Below are positions 57,501-64,000 of a DNA stretch of 64,000 bases, one piece after another. A model generated the notes under the pieces. The model was not told the origin of the DNA. It saw nothing but the letters and a program-made list of their open reading frames with translations, and did not search any database. A program made the translations under genes and the position numbers. This DNA comes from Butyriboletus loyo (taxonomy: Eukaryota; Basidiomycota; Agaricomycetes; Boletales; Boletaceae): assembly GCA_038093515.1 (NCBI GenBank), contig JBBPSI010000006.1:62001-126000 (forward strand). The letters are read 5' to 3'. Position 1 is the first letter of the stretch. Each line of letters opens with the position of its first letter.

Positions 57501-60500
57501 ACGTCTCTTCCCTCCCTGCACATTCGCAACTACTCCTTGAGCGAGATCATCGCGTCTCTCTAGCCCTTGAGAGTGTCGTGAGCGTCGTCATTCAATCCGA
57601 CTCCAGTGATCAAGGTATCAACCTTGCAGTTCTCAGGGTTTGGCCCTTCTACCGTCCAGGTTCAAAGTGGACCCCACTTAAGAATCCGAATTCACGCTGG
57701 TTGTCGTGTACGACCGCACGAACAGGTCAGCAGTGTTCGCAAGTAGTGCACTTCAATTTACTTGATGGGTCACTTTTGGTCAACGGGAAACCGCTTCGGG
57801 GATTACCAAACGAAATTCTGCGGCATCCGCTGTACAACCGAATGTTTGGCGGGGTACGTTGCGCCATGCCCAGTGTAACGCAGGTTGTTGACCACTTGTT
57901 CAGCAAGTGCTCGAGGTCATACCAAGCGATCTCCCAGGGATGGATTACTCGACACGGAGCATGATCTGCGGTAACCAGGTGAGCGTGCTTTCGGAGGTGT
58001 AGGGTGTAACCTCGAAACTCAGGCGGCATGCCCAGGTGTACTTTTCTCTAAGAAGCAACGGCTCCAATCTCGTGATACGAGCACTCTCTGATTCGGGACT
58101 CACCGAGTTCATCCCTCAAGAAAAGCTGAAGGGAGACTTGCCAGATTTATTGGTTGATGGACATGCTCACTGGTTGAACATTTCTACATCCATCTTGGAG
58201 ATCCGCCCTCTCGACAGTTTTTGGGAGGGCTCCTCGGAGAACTGGATGCTGGATTGTATTCCTGGGCAATACCGCATGCGCAGAGGCCGTGAGTTCCTCA
58301 TAGACATTCGAAGCCAATCTTGGGCCATGGTATCGAGACTCCTGGGCCCACTCGATACCCCACAGAATCTCCTTGTCACCGTGTCTCCGATCGACTCTTA
58401 TCAGCACTCATCATCATGGCAACTATCCGCTGCTCTACCCCGTTATCAGCTATCCTTTTACGTCGATGAGGATGGGGACCTCCAATCTCGCAACATCCTG
58501 GGCATGGTTTATGACGAGAACCAATCCATTGGGACTCTGTTTGGTTTGGCCAATCGGTTTGTGTTTCGGCCAAAGCTCAGAGGAAACGTCAATGCCGACG
58601 AACTTGTCTCACGTTGTGTCCTGATCCCCGAGGGCAAAGTTTCCTTCCAAGTGGATGGTCATCACGTTCGCGTTGAGATCGATACCTTGGGTCCTGCTGG
58701 TCAGCGAGTCACGTACCAGACCTATAAGATTGATACCGACCTGGGCTGCTTGGCAGGAAATGTCGGTTTAACGAATAAGCTGTACTGTGCTTACCTGCAT
58801 GCTCTGACTAGCGGGTGTAGCACCGATCCGCTGACAGGCAGGTCGGGTACGGAGGAAGCGCTGTCTCTACTGCAGTCAGCTAGCTGCTGGTCGACCATGA
58901 GGTTCGGCTCTCGTGACGCGGAGCTCCTGAGCTTGATCGCATCCATATTTCTCGATCTTCCGGTAAATCCTCAGCATCACGACTTGTACCTCATTTCCAA
59001 AGCAATCAAGGAACACTACGAAAGAGTGATATTATTCCAGTCGAGCCAGTCGACCTCTTTGTTCCAGGGATTTCCGTCGCGTGACGATCACCTGCTATAC
59101 CGCAGTGCGCGACGAGCTGCGTATCTATTCCCATCCGAGTTTTATGTACAACCTTCCAGGGCAGGCTTCGATGTCCGGTACCCCGCCAGAGACCGAGTGC
59201 GGGTCCCTTCGGGGGAGCATCGCGCTTGCATCGCGGGGACTGTCGTTCACCGCCGGATCGCCAATAAAGCGACTCCGAAGAATATACTGCGCATGGTGCG
59301 ATCATGGGAGGAGGTTGCAAGGTCCTGGGATGCTACTCTGTCTCTCCGATATGACAGATCATGGTTGGTTCTACATCTTCCACGGATTTGGCTCAAGGCA
59401 TACAATCTCCTGCGAGGAAGCGATGAAAGAAAATGGTTTCAATTGCTTTTCTCACTGCCTGCAATGGCGTATGCCTCATCGAACCTTACCGACTTCGTCC
59501 CTGTGTTCGTAGCCTTTGCAGCGGATCCGCGGTTTCGTCTGGAGGGTCCACCACACCATGATTTTCAGATACCTCCAGGATATCATCGCTCCCTCGGGCT
59601 CGAAGAGCACTTCGATTGTGTTCAAAAAATTCTGAACAATGTACACTCCCAGGTCTTCCCCACTCTCACTTACTCATTCTGTCCCTCGAAAAGCGTCCCA
59701 TCTTGCATTCCATGGTCGCTCACGATGGATCAGCTATTCGTCAGACGTGCACCACCACTACAAGCACCGGATAGATTGCCTCTATACACTACCGACGCTG
59801 AGAACACATCACTCTCTGGTTCCGCCCTGTTGCATGAACTAATCGCGACAGCTGAGGCGAACGCAGTCAATCAATTCCAGCGACGATACGTCTCGGCCCT
59901 CCGCGCTAGTGCAGAATGCTTTGGAAGTGACATGTCTCTTGTAGCTCACGGAGCGACGGAGCTACCTGCTACCGAGACACTTCTGACGCACTATGATCGG
60001 TGCAGAGCCGGCTACATGAAGGCACTACACCATCTCAAGCAGCATTTGGGCCCGAGAACCGAGAGTGAACAGGCTCTCGAGAAGTCCGGCCAATGGCCAC
60101 GCACCACCCCACATACTCTTTTTCGGTTCCTCGCGTCTAATTCACCAATCGTACTGTCCGACGAGTGGAAGAGATGTCTCGTAAAGTTGACTCTACTCGC
60201 GCTCGAGCTACAGCGTGCTCGAAGATTGCTTCGACTACACATCGACAACCTTCATGATGACCTCCGCAGGGAACTGCGGAACGAAGGATGTGATGGTTGG
60301 AAAGCTGGGTCGAATCCAGATTGGCTGCTAATTCAGGTGTGTTTCCCGTGTCGTGAATGTATATACCAGCTGACGCCACGTCCTTCACCTACCTCAGCTG
60401 CAAGGCAACTTTTTGATCCGTCGCGTTCAAGCTGATGTTGCCTACCAGATGATAACGCCACGCTCCGGTAACAATACGGCCATGCAACTCAATATGGGCG

Positions 60501-63500
60501 AGGGGAAGTCATCCGTGATTGTCCCCATCACTGTTGTTGTGCTTGCCGATGGTGATCAACTCGTCCGCGTCATTGTCCCGAGAGCGCTGACGGCGCAGAT
60601 GTTCCGTCTTCTTGTGGATCGCCTCGGTGGACTCGTCAATCGGCGAATATACTTTATCCCATTCTCTCGTTTTCTTGGGGTCAATGACCAAAAAGTGGCT
60701 ACCCTCCGCGAACTTGTGTCGGAATGCATGAAGGAGCGCGGAATTCTGGTCGTCGAGCCGGACCACGTTTTGTCGCTCAGGCTGGTGAGCGTGGAGAAGC
60801 GACTACCTCATGCAGAAGACCATGGACTGGCACAGCTGTTACTTGAACTTCAGAGGTGGCTTCATTCTCATTCACGAGATATTTTGGACGAAAGCGACGA
60901 AGTCCTTCACGTTCGGTACCAGTTGGTATATACCATCGGTCGTCAACAACATATGGAAGGCTTTCCCGAACGATGGACCACCACGCAACAAGTTCTCAGC
61001 CTCGTCAGCAAACATGCGTCTTCTCTGCGAGACCGTTTCCCACTTGGAGTAGAGTACGAGCGCGGTCCATCCGGATCATTCCCCCACCTTCGTATCCTGC
61101 ACCCAGACGCTGGTGAAGAACTGATCTTATTGATAGTGCAAGACGTTATCGATGGTCTGCTTCCGAACTTCAGCTTCGGACAGCTCCGCTCGGGCCTCAG
61201 GGACGCGATTCGCAGCTTCATATCGTGCGCAGATGTCCCTTCCCAAAAAGTCCAGTTGGTAAAGAGGTACTCTCAAAAAACTTCTCTGTGGGGTGGTCTG
61301 CTCCTGCTGCGCGGCCTCTTGACCACTGGAATTCTTCTGTTTGCTTTCAGAGATCGACGGTGGCGGGTAGACTATGGGCTTGCCCCAACGCGTACCATGC
61401 TTGCAGTCCCATATAGAGCAAAAGACATTCCGGCACAAAGGGCCGAGATTGGCCATCCGGACGTTGCTGTCATTCTCACCTGCCTATCGTATTTTTATGG
61501 TGGTCTTAGCGAAGAACAGCTGAGAGTTTCTTTTGAAATCTTGCTCGCACAAGATGACCCGTCCCTTGATTATGAACTCTGGATTCGACAGTGCCCTGCT
61601 GTGCCTGAAAGTCTGCGGACCATAGGTGGGGTCAACATCAAGTCATCCGAACAATGGAAGGAGTCCCTAGTTCCTCTATTCTCGCGGAATCGGGCAACAG
61701 TCGATTTCTACCTTTCGAGTGTCGTGTTCCCGAAGGAAGCCAAAGGGTTTCCTTCAAAGCTGTCATGCTCAGGTTGGGATTTGGCAGAAAATAAACAATG
61801 TGTACTGACCGGTGAGTCAAGGATAACTTCACTTGATTGCCGAGTTCGCTGGCTCAACCATGTTTCAGGATTTTCAGGAACGAATGACGGTCAATACCTA
61901 CTACCCCTGCACATCACTCAACGCGACCCCGATCATCAGCGAGGAGCCAATGCGAAGGTTTTATCATATCTCCTTCAGCAGGAAAACAATCACTATATGT
62001 GCATGGCCAAAGAGCACGGCAAGCGGCGAACCACACGCGAGTTCCTGAATATCCTGGTTGCTCAGGAGCCCGAGATCCGCGTCCTCCTGGACGTCGGTGC
62101 TCAAATGCTCGATCTTCAAAACTATGAACTGGCCGAAGCATGGCTAAACATCAAGAAAGATGCATCTGCCGCCGTCTATTTCAACGAAGACAACGAATTG
62201 ACAGTGCGCACGAGAAACGGAGGTACACAACTTCTGATATCATCACCATTCGCGCAGCAATTAGACCAATGCGTCGTATACCTTGATGATGCTCATACAC
62301 GTGGTACCGACATCAAGTTCCCAAGCGGATTCCGCGCTGCGGTCACACTGGGTCCAAAAGTCACCAAGGATCGTTTGGCTCAAGGTATGTACAGCTTGCG
62401 TCTGTTCATTCCATTGATCTAACTGTTCGTCGCTCGTAGGTTGCATGCGGATGCGGAAGCTCGGCCACGGACATTCCATCATGTTTTTCGCACCTCTCGA
62501 AGTTGATCGGCGTATTCGCTCTGTATCTGGCAAAGATCCTGGAGAGGTCATCGACACCATGGATATCCTACACTGGGCTATACGTGAGACATGCGACGAT
62601 ATTCAGTGGTGGGCATCTCATTGGGCACAACAAGGGATGGATCATACGTCCCGATATGCCGCTTGGACTAGCTTCTGCAGAAACCGGCTGTCCTCGAAAG
62701 CGCTTTCACAAAAGTGGCTCCAGCCGGAAGCCAAGGGGTTGGAAGATCTATATTGGCCCCACAACACTTCGAAACCTTCGTTGTCGGGCGCTAGGAACAT
62801 TCGCGAACGTTGCACCGAGCTCGGGGTTTTGTCGCTCTGTGATGTGAGAACGGATGAAGAACAAGAACGAGAGGCCATTCACGAGGCTGAGGGTGAACGC
62901 GAACGACAAGTGGAACGGTCGCCGAGAGTATCCCCAGCGCGCCATTCACTCCATAAAGATGTCACTACGTTTGCACTGACAGGTATCGTTCCTACAACTA
63001 CAGAAGCTTTCCGTCCGGCGTTCGAGACACTCGATGTGACTTCCGCGGCTACCAGCGAAGCGCACGTCTGGAGTCCATTTGTGCTGGTAACGACGGACTT
63101 TCAGAAGACTGTCGCATCGTCAGGAAAGTTAGACGAGTACTTGCGTCCTGTCCAGTGGGTTGCTTCTGGGAAAAGGGATGGCAATGACGTGCTCGTCGTT
63201 TTGAGTCCTTACGAAGCCAACCACTTGATACCGGATATCAGGTCGAGCGACAAAGTTCGACTGCATGTGTACACACCTCGCGTCACCAAGTTCATGAAAT
63301 CATGTGACGACCTTGCGTTGTACAGCATTCCCACTGTCCCCACCGGATGGCCTCCCCCTCGGCCTCTTATGAATCAGTTGAACGTGTTTGCTGGGCAGCT
63401 ATACCTGAGGGACTACGAGACGTACATCTGGTTGTGTCGTTTCCTTTGCGTGTATGCGAGGGACTTGGAAGGCGAGGATGGCATTGAGGTTGGGGCCGAC

Positions 63501-63716
63501 GCGTTCATTCCGCGGAAGAATCGGCCAAGGCATCTACAGACCGCGCACACATTCCGACGTTCGCCTGTCGCCTCGGTGAGGACATTGATGGGCTTTCGCA
63601 GGCAAGGGATGGGCTTCGCACCGACGCACATGGGGAAACTTCTCGATGGACGGCCACTTTCTGAGGAAGATTTCTATGCCAGTTGTGATGAGGTGTGTTT
63701 CATTCTTACCCCTTGA
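54543..63716 (+). CDS. Giant DUF3638/DUF3645 P-loop protein, 2,948 residues
   Basis: The exons are 54543-54837, 54885-57853, 57904-57978, 58036-60336, 60398-61811, 61869-62384 and 62440-63716; phases and lengths agree throughout. It begins MSHSVLTHGDLRVLEYIVTH. The first two thirds are helical with no known catalytic motif. The DUF3638 part contains a Walker-A-like MGEGKSS at 60494-60514 (in QLNMGEGKSSVIVPI) and LDESDE at 60884-60901, an arrangement like helicase motifs I and II. DUF3645 follows (YGLAPTRTMLAVPYRAKDIP). The C-terminal third carries SGFSGTNDGQYLLPL, CVVYLDDAHTRGTDIKF and GPKVTKDRLAQGCMRMRKLG, the family's most conserved block. Database entries often label such proteins ubiquitin hydrolase, but the actual activity is, to my knowledge, not established. 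It is intact, and a broken inverted copy lies at 21340-24305. Confidence 0.92.
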
Positions 63717-64000
63717 GTCACGGTTGGGCGATTGACGATTCGGAACGTTACCGTTGACCAGACCGTCAAAGACCACTAGCATGCAATAATAATGAACTGG
63801 CTTGAAGTTTAGGTGAGCATGTTCCTGGTTGTATGGATTCTCGTGCCTCTTGTTGTAAATCGGCGTAGCCCTATTGCTATGAAATCCCCCCCAAAAAAAA
63901 AACAATGTCTGCAATTTCTTGAATAACTACGCAATTTATTTTCGTCTGGAGGAGGTTATGCTTCAAACTCTCAGCTATGAGATCGTGCAATAAAAGATGA
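63717..64000. other. 3' flank of the DUF3638 gene
   Basis: This is non-coding. The first about 165 bases are recognisably similar to the reverse complement of about 21500-21340, so the duplication carried the 3' flank too. An A-rich tract follows near 63893-63904. Confidence 0.6.

Noticed and set aside
1..64000. CRISPR arrays, integrated viral genomes, secondary-metabolite cluster
   Set aside because: No spaced repeat arrays, no viral replicase or capsid set, and no polyketide, peptide or terpene synthase genes were seen.

Overview
This is a window of nuclear DNA from a filamentous basidiomycete. The genes are rich in short introns (about 45-75 nt, GT-AG, many with CTAAC/CTGAC-like branch sites), are tightly packed on both strands, and give protein sequences of agaricomycete character. 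A lineage-specific gag-like family member and the many BTB, laccase and DUF3638 fragments suggest Ceratobasidiaceae (Rhizoctonia-like). The genus is an inference from remembered family resemblance, not from a search.

Layout. 0-5 kb: gene-poor flank with a Ty3-type RNase H relic and a gag-like/hydrophobic-tail gene carrying a frame change. 5-15 kb: core genes (RluA-type pseudouridine synthase; adenylosuccinate lyase ADE13; a KIN4-type kinase; a protein with an integrase-type HHCC zinc finger). 15-21 kb: a minus-strand run of KRE6/SKN1-type GH16 glucan-synthesis protein, uroporphyrinogen-III synthase HEM4, a possible GSKIP-like exon pair and the citrate carrier CTP1. 21.3-24.3 kb: a decayed, internally deleted copy of the giant DUF3638/DUF3645 gene that lies intact at 54.5-63.7 kb. 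24.3-32.8 kb: mostly gene-poor, with a small secreted peptide, a small conserved hydrophilic protein, histone H2A.Z and a laccase relic. 32.8-41.3 kb: two tandem Na+/K+-type P-type ATPases. 43-53 kb: F-box protein, RTT106-like histone chaperone, MFS transporter, prefoldin subunit 3 and MRD1. 53-64 kb: a BTB/POZ relic and the 2,948-residue DUF3638/DUF3645 protein.

The genes are mostly unrelated housekeeping functions: purine synthesis, heme synthesis, cell-wall glucan, ribosome biogenesis, chromatin and ion transport. I see no biosynthetic cluster, CRISPR array or viral genome. The most distinctive structures are the inverted, intron-retaining partial duplication of the DUF3638 gene with a clean deletion of about 6.3 kb that removes its P-loop region, the tandem ATPases that share a PQGL version of the usual PEGL motif, and the gag-like gene.

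Exon boundaries were derived by hand from reading-frame continuity and splice consensus. Where an exon list is given, lengths and phases were checked arithmetically.
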